Below, piece by piece: positions 1-6,102 of a stretch of 41,461 nt of DNA. The notes beneath the pieces were generated by a model. It was not told the origin of the DNA. It saw only the letters and a list, made by a program, of their open reading frames with translations, and did no database searches. A program made the position numbers and the translations under genes. Position 1 is the first letter of the stretch, and every line of letters starts with the position of its first letter. This stretch comes from a virus, in the IMG/VR virus record IMGVR_UViG_3300022752_005328, positions 1 through 41,461 of that record. One strand, given 5' to 3'.

Positions 1-1
1 G

Positions 2-1126
2 CCCACTGGCAGGGCCAAGTCTGGCATTTCTCGTGATGCTACTAAACACGATTTCGTGCGACGTATGATGGTGCTGCTTAATAAGGCAGATCAAGAGCGT
101 TCTACTTCTCCGATTTATCTTGAGCCTGAGCAGAAGGAAGAAGCTTTGGCTCTTCTTGCACCGCTCGTTGGTGAGCCGGACGAGTTTGTTGAAACCATGA
201 ACAAGGAACGTGGTCTTGTTTTTGGTCAGGCTTATGGTGAAGTTGTTGGCGGTAAGTTGCGAAGCCACAATGATCCTGTGTCATATCTGCTCACACAGTA
301 TATTTCCGACAAGGATATTCTTCGTTCTTTGGACGCTGTTGAGCCTGACGCTCCTGCTGCTGTAGCTGCCAAGGCAGATGTAGAAGGGGAATATGACATT
401 ATTCCCGGCACTACCAGCAAGGCTGATATTGCTCGTTCTTTGTCTTCCGATCCAACGGAAACCACCACTGAAATGAGTGTGCTTAACCGTCTCAAGAAGG
501 CGATGAAGCATCTCACCAACGAACAGAACCTTGAGATTCTTGACTTTATCAAAGATCCTGCTGTTGAAAAGTCTGAGAAGGTTAAGCTTATGTCTGATTT
601 GGAAAAGATCACTAGCAGCACTAAGACTGCTGCTGGCAAGTATACTACCATGTTCGTTGATAGCATGATTAGTGCGATGAAGTCCGTCAAGGATGTTAAC
701 GACGATGCTCAAATTGACAAGGCTGTGCTGGCGGGCCGTAAGAAGTTCGTTGAAGCACTCAAGGCTGCTGATGTGTTTTCTCCTGCTGTGAACAAGGGTG
801 AGCTTAACCCCTTCGAATTCAATGTGTTTGCCGATGTTCTTGATCGTCAAGAAGGTCGTTGGACTGTTTTGGATATGATTGTGATTTCTGCAAAGAAGCC
901 AAATCAAGCCGAGCTTTTCCGTGACGAAGCGATTGCTGCTGCCAAGGAAGGCTTCTTGGAAGAAATGGAGAAGCAAACCAACTTCAACTCTTTGGGTGAT
1001 TTTACTGATACCTTGCCCGAGGTTAAGGAGCTTCGTGCAAACATCTTCAAGACGCTTGAAAAGCGTGGCCGCAAGAAGGGTTCCACAAAGGAAGTTCTTG
1101 CAGCGAAGAAGGCCGGTAAGAAGTGA
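2..1126 (+). CDS. Lys-rich phage protein of unknown function, 5'-truncated
   Basis: The frame is open from the first bases of the window, so the gene starts upstream. The GTG at 56 and ATGs at 65/68 are internal candidates, and no ribosome binding site precedes them. About 375 residues are visible. They are mostly helical, acidic in the middle and end in a basic tail (KRGRKKG, then AAKKAGKK). I recognise no enzymatic motif. Codon choice is strongly biased (AAG for Lys, CGT for Arg, CTT for Leu), unlike the AAA/CAA-rich genes that follow. Such bias often marks abundantly made proteins, so a virion or DNA-binding role is possible, but this is inference. A strong hairpin terminator lies about 80 nt after the stop. 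Confidence 0.75.
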   Translation, partial: PTGRAKSGISRDATKHDFVRRMMVLLNKADQERSTSPIYLEPEQKEEALALLAPLVGEPDEFVETMNKERGLVFGQAYGEVVGGKLRSHNDPVSYLLTQYISDKDILRSLDAVEPDAPAAVAAKADVEGEYDIIPGTTSKADIARSLSSDPTETTTEMSVLNRLKKAMKHLTNEQNLEILDFIKDPAVEKSEKVKLMSDLEKITSSTKTAAGKYTTMFVDSMISAMKSVKDVNDDAQIDKAVLAGRKKFVEALKAADVFSPAVNKGELNPFEFNVFADVLDRQEGRWTVLDMIVISAKKPNQAELFRDEAIAAAKEGFLEEMEKQTNFNSLGDFTDTLPEVKELRANIFKTLEKRGRKKGSTKEVLAAKKAGKK

Positions 1127-1155
1127 TTTAGCTCCCACAGCTAAGTCACTCCGTA

Positions 1156-1470
1156 ATGTTTAATCTACTAACAAAACTATTTCATTCATCTAGCTTGGAT
1201 GAATCAAATGCCCTTCGGGATTATTCTTCCGAAGGGCATTTTGTCAATTTTGCTATTGACTTTGAGAACAAAACCGACGCCAACACAATGATGTTTTCTG
1301 TATTGGAAATGCAACATGAAAAAACAATTCATGCAATAATGCGAATAGAACAAGCAACATTGTTTGTGTCAATACAACATTCCAACATAGAAGATCAAAA
1401 CTCTGTTATGACATTGATTAGCGAAATCAATCGAAAGGCGATAAAAATCAAAAATGGCAAAGATTATTGA
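1156..1470 (+). CDS. Small phage protein, unknown; start uncertain
   Basis: The longest frame gives 104 residues, but its first 30 codons run through two hairpins (1184-1244), and the ATG at 1156 has no Shine-Dalgarno sequence. The next in-frame ATGs are at 1288 and 1291, giving about 60 residues. Residues 28-100 alternate short hydrophobic strands with polar stretches, consistent with a small alpha/beta domain. I recognise no motif. The stop lies 17 nt inside the next gene (start 1454), suggesting coupled translation. Its AT-rich codons differ from those of the gene upstream. Confidence 0.5.
   Translation: MFNLLTKLFHSSSLDESNALRDYSSEGHFVNFAIDFENKTDANTMMFSVLEMQHEKTIHAIMRIEQATLFVSIQHSNIEDQNSVMTLISEINRKAIKIKNGKDY
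1184..1204 (+). other. 7-bp hairpin directly upstream of a terminator
   Basis: ATTCATC (1184-1190) and GATGAAT (1198-1204) are perfect inverted repeats with a 7-nt loop. The stem ends one base before the terminator stem at 1206. Two back-to-back hairpins after the Lys-rich gene look like the structured 3' end of its transcript. Confidence 0.5.
1206..1244 (+). terminator. Rho-independent terminator
   Basis: AAATGCCCTTCGG (1206-1218) pairs perfectly with CCGAAGGGCATTT (1229-1241): 13 bp with a 10-nt loop. It is followed by T, G, T and then further T-rich sequence. It most likely ends the transcript of the Lys-rich gene. It lies inside the longest version of the next open frame, which argues that the 5' part of that frame may not be translated. 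Confidence 0.7.
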
Positions 1471-1876
1471 AACATCAGATGGAATTCGAATGCTTGTAAG
1501 CGATGATGCTCCAGATGATATCATAAGCGATAAATGGAACAATACGTCGGTTGCAACATCAGAACCTTTTATGCCAACTATTGATCCATTAAGCATACTT
1601 TTATGCTTTGTGGAAGAAACGTTTCCTATTGTGCCTGTACAAGCAAACAAGTTTCTTGTGCAAAACAACAAGTTCAATCTAACTGGCACAATGTTGATAT
1701 TTGATTATGCATGGTTGTTGGCGAACATTGCAACCAAGGTTAGTCATTTCGAAATCAGAATGGAAGAAAGAATATACAAAATTGCGGTTGGCCCATTTTC
1801 GATTACACGCTTTCTTGGAAAAGATATCAATGCATCAACAGTTGATGTGAATGTTTCGTTTAAACGTGATATTTAG
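1454..1876 (+). CDS. Hypothetical phage protein, 140 aa
   Basis: It starts at an ATG that overlaps the end of the preceding frame by 17 nt. The N-terminus is acidic and polar. A hydrophobic patch around residues 44-56 and another around 78-92 look like buried strands or helices rather than clear membrane spans. The C-terminus is a run of short alternating hydrophobic strands ending in FKRDI. No family is recognised. It is followed after 20 nt by an Ala/Pro-rich protein with its own SD (GGAGAA), and the two are likely co-transcribed. Confidence 0.65.
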   Translation: MAKIIETSDGIRMLVSDDAPDDIISDKWNNTSVATSEPFMPTIDPLSILLCFVEETFPIVPVQANKFLVQNNKFNLTGTMLIFDYAWLLANIATKVSHFEIRMEERIYKIAVGPFSITRFLGKDINASTVDVNVSFKRDI

Positions 1877-1896
1877 TCAATGGAGAATAACTTAAA

Positions 1897-2322
1897 ATGT
1901 CAATGAGAAAAAACATTCTTGCGCTTTCTTTGTTTGAAGCCGCAAAAGCTTTAAAAGAACAAGCTGAAGCTCCAGCCCCCGCAGGGGAAGCAGGAGTGCC
2001 CACCGACGAAGAAACCGGTGAAGCAATTACATTAGATCATATCTTGGATCGATTTAACACGGTTCGTTCCGGTAAAAGCTTTCAAGACCCAGAAGTATAT
2101 GGCAAGCTTACAACCATTTTTAAAAATATGTCGTCAGAGGAAAAGCTTAAGCTTAACCAACAACTTCGCAACATTGGTGCAGTTGTACAAAATCAAACAC
2201 CTGTAGGTATGGAAGCAGGTGCAACACCATCAGCACCAGAAGCTGCGCCTCCTGCTGCTCCAACACCAGAAGCCGCTCCAGCCCCACCGCCTCCTGCTGC
2301 TACCCCTGCCCCAACAGCATAA
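1897..2322 (+). CDS. Ala/Pro-rich-tailed phage protein
   Basis: The 141-aa product has a helical N-terminal part (LSLFEAAKALKEQAE) and a central segment around residues 45-95 that looks like a small helical bundle. Its last 40 residues are almost entirely Ala, Pro, Glu and Thr. The SD GGAGAA precedes the ATG. Ala/Pro tails are common in virion-associated or linker proteins, so a structural role is possible but not shown. The convergent gene at 2681-3064 encodes another small helical protein with a similar Ala/Pro/Gln linker, so the two may be functionally related. Confidence 0.7.
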   Translation: MSMRKNILALSLFEAAKALKEQAEAPAPAGEAGVPTDEETGEAITLDHILDRFNTVRSGKSFQDPEVYGKLTTIFKNMSSEEKLKLNQQLRNIGAVVQNQTPVGMEAGATPSAPEAAPPAAPTPEAAPAPPPPAATPAPTA

Positions 2323-2323
2323 A

Positions 2324-2342
2324 AACGCTTAATTTAAGCGTT
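2324..2342. other. 8-bp hairpin next to an A-tract
   Basis: AACGCTTA (2324-2331) pairs with TAAGCGTT (2335-2342) around a 3-nt loop, just after the Ala/Pro-rich gene. Downstream on the + strand is A8, not T, so it is a poor + terminator. On the - strand the stem is followed by T5 (2325-2321), so it could end leftward transcription from the 2681-3064 gene. Confidence 0.3.
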
Positions 2343-2352
2343 AAAAAAAACT

Positions 2353-2381
2353 TTGAGAATTCCTTTACTTTCTGATATACT
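2353..2381 (+). promoter_or_regulatory. Sigma70-like extended -10 promoter
   Basis: TTGAGA (2353-2358), a 17-nt spacer and TATACT (2376-2381), with TGA immediately before the -10. The predicted start is about 2388, 20 nt ahead of the ATG at 2408, with an AAGGA-type SD between. This is one of the best promoter candidates in the window. Confidence 0.65.
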
Positions 2382-2407
2382 ATAGCAGTAAAGGATCAAA
2401 AGGAAAT

Positions 2408-2677
2408 ATGGCAATCAAAGAACCCGTTTTCGTGTATCGAAAGTATCGAGTAACATCAAACATCGAATGGATTCCTTGTTTGCCTGTTAAGGATCAAAAT
2501 TTTCCTACCGCAACAAGGATACCAAAGGGTGCTGAAGTTACGTTTTTGTCCAAGTACGATAACGACTTGGTAAAAATTCAGTTTAAGAAGGAAGACGGTA
2601 TCGACGAATTTGTTGTTTTGGCTATGCGTGAGTTTGTGTGTGACTACTTGTTGCCCATTTACAAACGTAACGGCTAA
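2408..2677 (+). CDS. Small phage protein, 89 aa
   Basis: This is a single gene behind its own promoter (2353-2381) with the SD AAAAGGAAAT. The product looks all-beta: YRVTSNIEW, then IPKGAEVTFLSKY, then LVKIQFKK and EFVVLAMREFV. That spacing of strands recalls SH3-like barrels and loosely resembles the tandem small-protein family at 5002-7879, but without the family's GxVG signature, so membership is only a suggestion. It converges on the next gene, with stops 3 nt apart. Confidence 0.7.
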   Translation: MAIKEPVFVYRKYRVTSNIEWIPCLPVKDQNFPTATRIPKGAEVTFLSKYDNDLVKIQFKKEDGIDEFVVLAMREFVCDYLLPIYKRNG

Positions 2678-2680
2678 TAG

Positions 2681-3064
2681 CTACTCAAACAAATAACCAA
2701 CAAACGCTTTAACCGATATAAAAGATTCTTTTACTGGTTGTGCAGCGGGAGCTGCTGGAGCTGGTGCTGCTGATTTTCCTGCTGCGGGTGCTGCTGCTTG
2801 TTGCGCTTGTGGTGCTTGTGGTTTCTTTTGTTCGGGTTCTTTTTCCTTTGCAGAAGCAAGTTCAAGCGCACCTTTCAATATTTTCGAACCAGCAATTTTG
2901 TCCCCGCCAAGTTTTTCAGCCATAGCGGCTAATATGTCTGCTGCATCATCACGTTTTGTAACGTTTTGCATAAGAGCTTCTAAACCGGGAATCTTGGCTA
3001 GGCGATCATTTAGTTTTTTTGCTGCGGCAGATTGTTGTGCGTCTTCTTTCACATATTTTTTCAT
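2681..3064 (-). CDS. Small helical protein with Ala/Pro/Gln linker, leftward
   Basis: One of only two leftward genes in the window. Residues 1-70 are helical and end in a small repeat-like unit (DDAADILAAMAEKLGGDKI). They are followed by a charged stretch (KEKEPEQKK) and about 30 residues of Ala, Pro and Gln, then a conserved-looking C-terminal tail (ESFISVKAFVGYLFE). The SD AAGG lies upstream of the ATG on the - strand. The domain-linker-tail layout suggests a virion or scaffold-associated protein, but nothing proves it. The low-complexity linker is similar in composition to that of the 1897-2322 product. Confidence 0.7.
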   Translation of the reverse strand: MKKYVKEDAQQSAAAKKLNDRLAKIPGLEALMQNVTKRDDAADILAAMAEKLGGDKIAGSKILKGALELASAKEKEPEQKKPQAPQAQQAAAPAAGKSAAPAPAAPAAQPVKESFISVKAFVGYLFE

Positions 3065-3086
3065 ATCAACCTTGTGATATATATGC

Positions 3087-3115
3087 TTTACTTATGCATA
3101 AAGTTTTGACATACT
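3087..3115 (+). promoter_or_regulatory. Extended -10 promoter for lipoprotein gene
   Basis: TTTACT (3087-3092), a 17-nt spacer and CATACT (3110-3115) with TGA directly upstream of the -10. An SD (AAGGAG) and the ATG at 3150 follow. A perfect TTGACA at 3106-3111 has no acceptable -10 downstream, so the TTTACT/CATACT pair is preferred. Confidence 0.45.
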
Positions 3116-3149
3116 TACTGATGACCCTAACGGTCGAAAAGGAGATATT

Positions 3150-3485
3150 ATGAGTATTCGTTCATTCGTTTTTGTATTGGCTTTCGGTATTGCTGGTTGC
3201 AATGGGTGTACCTCACCAGCTAGCTCTGATGCCGCCGTTGATGTAGCAGTGGAAGTTGCTTCTGATGTTACATCCTCTGATGTACCTTCTGATGTTGTTG
3301 TATCCTCAGATGTGGTTTCTGACGTAGCTGTAGAAGCTTCTGTGGCTGACGATGTTGTAGTTTCGGATGCTGTTGTAGCTAGCGACGTTGCAACGTTGGA
3401 TGCACGTTCGGATGTTGCAACCTCCGATGTTGTTGCAGACGCAGCTACAGCCGTGAGCGATGCATCACGGGATGCTCGTGATTGA
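3150..3485 (+). CDS. Lipoprotein with Ser-Asp-Val repeats
   Basis: The 111-aa product begins with a lipoprotein signal peptide: Arg4, a hydrophobic core and the lipobox IAGC with Cys17. The rest is low-complexity and acidic, built from irregular repeats of SDV, SDA, VASDV and VSSDV, with no other domain. After cleavage it would be an outer- or inner-membrane-anchored acidic stalk; Asn at +2 does not signal inner-membrane retention. Roles such as an outer-membrane spanin-like partner, a superinfection exclusion factor or a surface decoy are conceivable, but no motif decides. A second, shorter lipoprotein lies at 3790. The repeats are reminiscent of Asp-rich lipoproteins in myxobacterial relatives. 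Confidence 0.75.
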   Translation: MSIRSFVFVLAFGIAGCNGCTSPASSDAAVDVAVEVASDVTSSDVPSDVVVSSDVVSDVAVEASVADDVVVSDAVVASDVATLDARSDVATSDVVADAATAVSDASRDARD

Positions 3486-3490
3486 AAGCT

Positions 3491-3730
3491 ATGGATGAAA
3501 TAGCATTTGGGGTAGTAAGAGCGCATATACTACCGCATGGGGCTACGTTTGAATTGTTTCCTTTAACAGTTAAAGGAAATTATTTAGGAGTTATAACCCA
3601 TCCATCGCTAGCTAACAAGATTGAAGAAACAATTAACACGGCTGGATTGCCGCAAGCACTAGCAGAAGAATATATGCATTGTAGAATGCATTCTTTGGCT
3701 GGTAGGCTTATTTCCAAGCTTTATCCATAG
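3491..3730 (+). CDS. Hypothetical protein between two lipoprotein genes, 79 aa
   Basis: The ATG at 3491 is preferred to the upstream in-frame TTG at 3482, which overlaps the previous stop; neither has a strong SD. The product has a beta-rich first half (IAFGVVRAHILPHGATFELF) and a helical C-terminus with His and Cys residues (YMHCRMH). I do not recognise it. It is tightly linked to the lipoprotein gene upstream and is followed by a separate promoter for the second lipoprotein. Confidence 0.6.
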   Translation: MDEIAFGVVRAHILPHGATFELFPLTVKGNYLGVITHPSLANKIEETINTAGLPQALAEEYMHCRMHSLAGRLISKLYP

Positions 3731-3740
3731 AAATATTTTC

Positions 3741-3769
3741 TTTATATTTCTTTAAGCTTATGATATCCT
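3741..3769 (+). promoter_or_regulatory. Extended -10 promoter for second lipoprotein gene
   Basis: TTTATA (3741-3746), a 17-nt spacer and TATCCT (3764-3769) with TGA directly upstream of the -10. The predicted start is near 3776, with SD AAGGAG and ATG 3790 downstream. Confidence 0.5.
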
Positions 3770-3789
3770 TGTTTTACAAGGAGTAGGTT

Positions 3790-3969
3790 ATGAAGTTTCT
3801 AGCGGTTATGGTTTCGTTGTTCATTGTTGGTTGTTCTCCTCGTTGGGGAGATTATTGGTCATTGGACGCAGAAGTGCTTGACAGCGCACGGGAAACGTCA
3901 ATGTCAGAACCAGAATCACCATATATCTTTGATGATGTTGTTACTGCTGATGCTGTAATTTCAGACTGA
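3790..3969 (+). CDS. Small lipoprotein, 59 aa
   Basis: The product has Lys2, a hydrophobic core and a clear lipobox, IVGC, with Cys15. The mature part is 45 residues, aromatic near the start (PRWGDYW) and acidic at the end (DDVVTADAVISD). SD AAGGAG lies 6-7 nt before the ATG, and a promoter candidate sits just upstream. The acidic Val-Ala-Ser-Asp ending resembles the repeats of the larger lipoprotein at 3150, so the two may be related. The size would suit an outer-membrane spanin subunit, but no partner inner-membrane spanin is adjacent. Confidence 0.75.
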   Translation: MKFLAVMVSLFIVGCSPRWGDYWSLDAEVLDSARETSMSEPESPYIFDDVVTADAVISD

Positions 3970-3980
3970 AAGGTATTATC

Positions 3981-5009
3981 ATGGCAAAGGTTCTTGTAGG
4001 TTTGTCCGGTGGTGTTGACTCTGCTGTTGTTGCTGCGCTTCTAAAGCAACAAGGGCATGAAGTTTACGGTTACACTCTTAAGCTACTTGAAACCCTTGAC
4101 AGCGATGAAGGTGAAGGTTGCTGTACCTTTAAGGATATTCGTGATGCTCGTATGGTTTGCGACAAGATGGGTATTGAATATCTTGTAACAAACTGGAAGC
4201 AAGTCTTTAAGAAGAATGTAATTGATCGATATGTTGATGGTGCAAAGCAAGGCATTGCATATAATCCTTGTGTAACTTGTAATAGTACCATTAAGCTTCC
4301 AGTTCTTGCTGCTGTTGCAAACCATTTTAATTGTGAGTATATTGCTACAGGGCATTATGCTAGGGTTAGCAACGGACGAATCACAAGGGCAAAGAATCTA
4401 AAAAAGGATCAAAGCTATTTCCTATGGGAGACTCCATCTTCTGTTGTATCTCGACTTATGTTTCCCCTTGGTGAGTTTGATAGCAAGGATGATACAAGAG
4501 CTATTGCCCGTGAATTCGGGTTGCACGTTGCTGATAAAAAGGATAGTACCGATCTATGCTTTCTCGCTGGAGGAACAAAGAATGAGTTTTTGGAACGAAA
4601 CGGTGTGGTATCTAACGCTGGTAACATCATTGATGTTGATGGACAGGTGCTAGGCAAGCATGACGGCTACACAAAGTATGTAGCAGGACAACGTATTGGA
4701 GGTAGCTCCGAGCGTAGATACGTTCTTAATGTTATTCCTTCTAATGGTGATGTTGTGGTTGGAACAAGACAACAAGCAAACACAAACACTCTTAAGCTTG
4801 TTAATGCCAGAATCGATTTTAATGGCGATCTAACAAACGTTGCAGCAGTTACCCGTTACCATTCATCTCCTGTCACTGTTAAGGCTATTACGAGCGTTAA
4901 CGATGAAGTTAACGTCTCACTTAATGACTCAGTGTTTGGAGTAGCCAAGGGACAAAGCTGTGTGTTTTATCGTGGCGATGAAGTTGTAGGTGGAGGAATC
5001 ATTGCTTAA
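3981..5009 (+). CDS. mnmA: tRNA 2-thiouridylase (MnmA/TrmU)
   Basis: MnmA activates U34 of Lys, Glu and Gln tRNAs with ATP and inserts sulfur at C2 of the wobble uridine. All key elements are present: the PP-loop SGGVDS (residues 9-14), NPCVTCN with Cys100 in the place of E. coli Cys102, the GHYAR block near 125, and DSTDLCF with Cys193 in the place of Cys199. At 342 aa it is near the usual 350-380, and the C-terminal beta-barrel appears complete, ending FYRGDEVVGGGII, so it should be active. It follows the small lipoprotein by 11 nt. Its codons are AAG/GTT/GCT-biased. Phage-encoded MnmA is uncommon and may tune decoding of AAA/GAA/CAA, which are abundant in this genome. The cysteine desulfurase and sulfur relay would have to come from the host. 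Confidence 0.93.
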   Translation: MAKVLVGLSGGVDSAVVAALLKQQGHEVYGYTLKLLETLDSDEGEGCCTFKDIRDARMVCDKMGIEYLVTNWKQVFKKNVIDRYVDGAKQGIAYNPCVTCNSTIKLPVLAAVANHFNCEYIATGHYARVSNGRITRAKNLKKDQSYFLWETPSSVVSRLMFPLGEFDSKDDTRAIAREFGLHVADKKDSTDLCFLAGGTKNEFLERNGVVSNAGNIIDVDGQVLGKHDGYTKYVAGQRIGGSSERRYVLNVIPSNGDVVVGTRQQANTNTLKLVNARIDFNGDLTNVAAVTRYHSSPVTVKAITSVNDEVNVSLNDSVFGVAKGQSCVFYRGDEVVGGGIIA

Positions 5010-5235
5010 CATTAAACGTGGTGGTTTGTATGTTGCACCTTGGAAATATACTTTTATGGAATATTTCATAGAAAAAGGTGATTTGATTGTGATACTAGAA
5101 GTTAAGAAACTAGATTTTGAATACACAAACATTGACGCCGCTCATTATATGGTAAAAGCATTGTTGTCAACAGGCGATGTTGTAAAATTTCGTGCTTCAG
5201 AATCAGCACTTAAAAATCATTGGAAGCGTGTATGA
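5002..5235 (+). CDS. Tandem small-protein family member 1 (77 aa)
   Basis: A TTG start at 5002 is chosen because GGAGG (4992-4996) sits 5 nt upstream. It overlaps the mnmA stop, and the in-frame GTG at 4990 lacks an SD. The product begins IKRGGLYVAP and ends with a KALLSTGDVVKF segment followed by about 15 residues. That layout (N-terminal G-x-LY, central hydrophobic strands, C-terminal vkvLl-x-G-x-V) is shared with the genes at 5232, 5485, 6413 and 7622, suggesting one degenerate family, perhaps an SH3-like barrel. Function is unknown. Confidence 0.65.
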   Translation: MLNIKRGGLYVAPWKYTFMEYFIEKGDLIVILEVKKLDFEYTNIDAAHYMVKALLSTGDVVKFRASESALKNHWKRV

Positions 5236-5507
5236 ATACAGAAAGTATCACTATTGGTGCGCTTTATACGGTGCAGCTCCTCCCCGATAGCCACTCAACC
5301 AGCTTTATGGTTTCGGTGTATGGTGAGGGTTGGAAGTTTTGCAATGTGCATACATCGATGTTGATGGTTCTAGACAAAAACGTTGACGTTAACGTTGAAA
5401 ATTCCGACTTGATTAATGTTCGTGTTTTGTTGAATGATGGAACTGTTGGTGTGTATTGGGCACCAGAAAGATTACGTTTGATTGATGGAAAAACTTGTAA
5501 TAGGTAA
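5232..5507 (+). CDS. Tandem small-protein family member 2 (91 aa)
   Basis: The ATG at 5232 overlaps the preceding TGA (ATGA), a coupled junction, and is preferred over TTG 5220. The product carries the family signature: ITIGALYTV at the N-terminus, a hydrophobic strand MLMVLDKN in the middle and VRVLLNDGTVGVYW near the C-terminus. The GxVG turn is the best conserved part of the family. No catalytic residues are apparent. It overlaps the next paralogue by 23 nt. Confidence 0.7.
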   Translation: MNTESITIGALYTVQLLPDSHSTSFMVSVYGEGWKFCNVHTSMLMVLDKNVDVNVENSDLINVRVLLNDGTVGVYWAPERLRLIDGKTCNR

Positions 5508-5712
5508 GATATATTACATCGCTCCCGCCAGCGGATCGAAAACTTTCATGGTAAGAATTCAACCAAAAAAATGGGTTAACTATCCATGTAGTGAACCTAT
5601 TGTGCTTTTAAGCATATCTTCAAGTTTCTACAAAGCTTTGATGTATGACGGATTAATCGGTGAATTTTACGTTTCTTATCAACACTTTGTTGAAAAAGAA
5701 AAAAACGTTTAG
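5485..5712 (+). CDS. Tandem small-protein family member 3 (75 aa)
   Basis: The ATG at 5485 lies inside the end of the previous gene, and the in-frame TTG at 5482 is less likely. The product begins LVIGKIYYIAP, has the strand PIVLLSISS in the middle and ends with YKALMYDGLIGEFYVS, matching its two upstream neighbours in architecture but at low identity. It is the last of three overlapping paralogues. A promoter candidate overlaps its stop codon and drives the next gene. Confidence 0.7.
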   Translation: MEKLVIGKIYYIAPASGSKTFMVRIQPKKWVNYPCSEPIVLLSISSSFYKALMYDGLIGEFYVSYQHFVEKEKNV

Positions 5713-5736
5713 ATAATCTTAAACACATGATAGTAT
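5708..5736 (+). promoter_or_regulatory. Extended -10 promoter abutting the next ATG
   Basis: TTTAGA (5708-5713), a 17-nt spacer and TAGTAT (5731-5736) with TGA directly upstream of the -10. A typical start would fall at about 5743, the ATG of the next gene, which would make that message leaderless. Confidence 0.45.
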
Positions 5737-5742
5737 AAAACT

Positions 5743-5931
5743 ATGAAATACAAAGTTCGTAACTGGATTGCTGTTAATGCTTGGAACCGTAAGGGTGGTG
5801 TTCACACTCGCTCGCTGAATGAGCCCCGTGGTGGTCAGCGCAACGTTCAACGTGAATACATCGATGATTATGAGAACGAGCTAGACGTTGAAGATGCTTG
5901 CAACGATGATCTCAATGATTGTTGGGATTGA
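5743..5931 (+). CDS. Small phage protein with basic head and acidic tail, 62 aa
   Basis: The N-terminus (KVRNWIAVNAWNRKGGVHT) resembles a class of very small phage proteins I recall having an RN-x-hA-x-xA...GAGxH-type start; the likeness is from memory and weak. It continues with Arg/Gln-rich sequence and ends in an acidic tail (DDYENELDVEDACNDD). There is no SD upstream, and the promoter -10 ends only 6 nt before the ATG, so translation may be leaderless. Function unknown. Confidence 0.65.
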   Translation: MKYKVRNWIAVNAWNRKGGVHTRSLNEPRGGQRNVQREYIDDYENELDVEDACNDDLNDCWD

Positions 5932-5963
5932 AAAGTTGCAAACTCTTTGTTTTTAAAGGAAAA

Positions 5964-5999
5964 ATGAATTCGATCACACTATATATGCATACGTTTTAA
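5964..5999 (+). other. Possible 11-codon leader ORF in the 5932-6102 gap
   Basis: An AAAGGA sequence (5955-5960) is followed by an ATG and an 11-codon frame (MNSITLYMHTF). The gap also holds a short dyad, TGTTA/TAACA, around 6005-6022, and a promoter candidate further on. I see no other gene here. The mini-ORF may be chance. Confidence 0.2.
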
Positions 6000-6052
6000 A
6001 TGTTTGTTATCGGCTGGTAACATAAAAACATAAACGACAAACAAACAACTAC

Positions 6053-6082
6053 TTGACGAGACATAGCTATAATGTGTATAGC
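6053..6082 (+). promoter_or_regulatory. Promoter candidate upstream of 6103
   Basis: TTGACG (6053-6058) is followed after 18 nt by TATAGC (6077-6082), or after 17 nt by GTATAG preceded by TGT. A perfect TATAAT at 6068-6073 lacks a -35 at the right distance. The start would be near 6089, ahead of the ATG at 6103. Confidence 0.4.
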
Positions 6083-6102
6083 TTTGAAAGTCAGGAAAAC
6101 TA

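Noticed and set aside
281-1138. 285-aa open frame on the - strand
   Set aside because: It is antisense to the codon-biased Lys-rich gene over its whole length, has no SD and has a composition typical of a shadow frame.
2324-2342. Rightward terminator after the Ala/Pro-rich gene
   Set aside because: The stem is followed by A8 rather than T, so it does not work on the + strand; kept only as an unassigned hairpin.
3106-3134. Perfect TTGACA as a -35
   Set aside because: At 16-18 nt downstream the sequence (TAACGG/AACGGT) is not an acceptable -10; the overlapping TTTACT/CATACT pair fits better.
3092-3526. 144-aa - strand frame rich in Ser/Thr/Ala
   Set aside because: It mirrors the Ser-Asp-Val repeats of the lipoprotein gene; its low complexity is a by-product, and the + frame has a signal peptide and SD.
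5932-6102. tRNA or small RNA gene in the longest gap
   Set aside because: No cloverleaf, T-loop consensus or CCA end could be found; only a mini-ORF, a short dyad and a promoter candidate.
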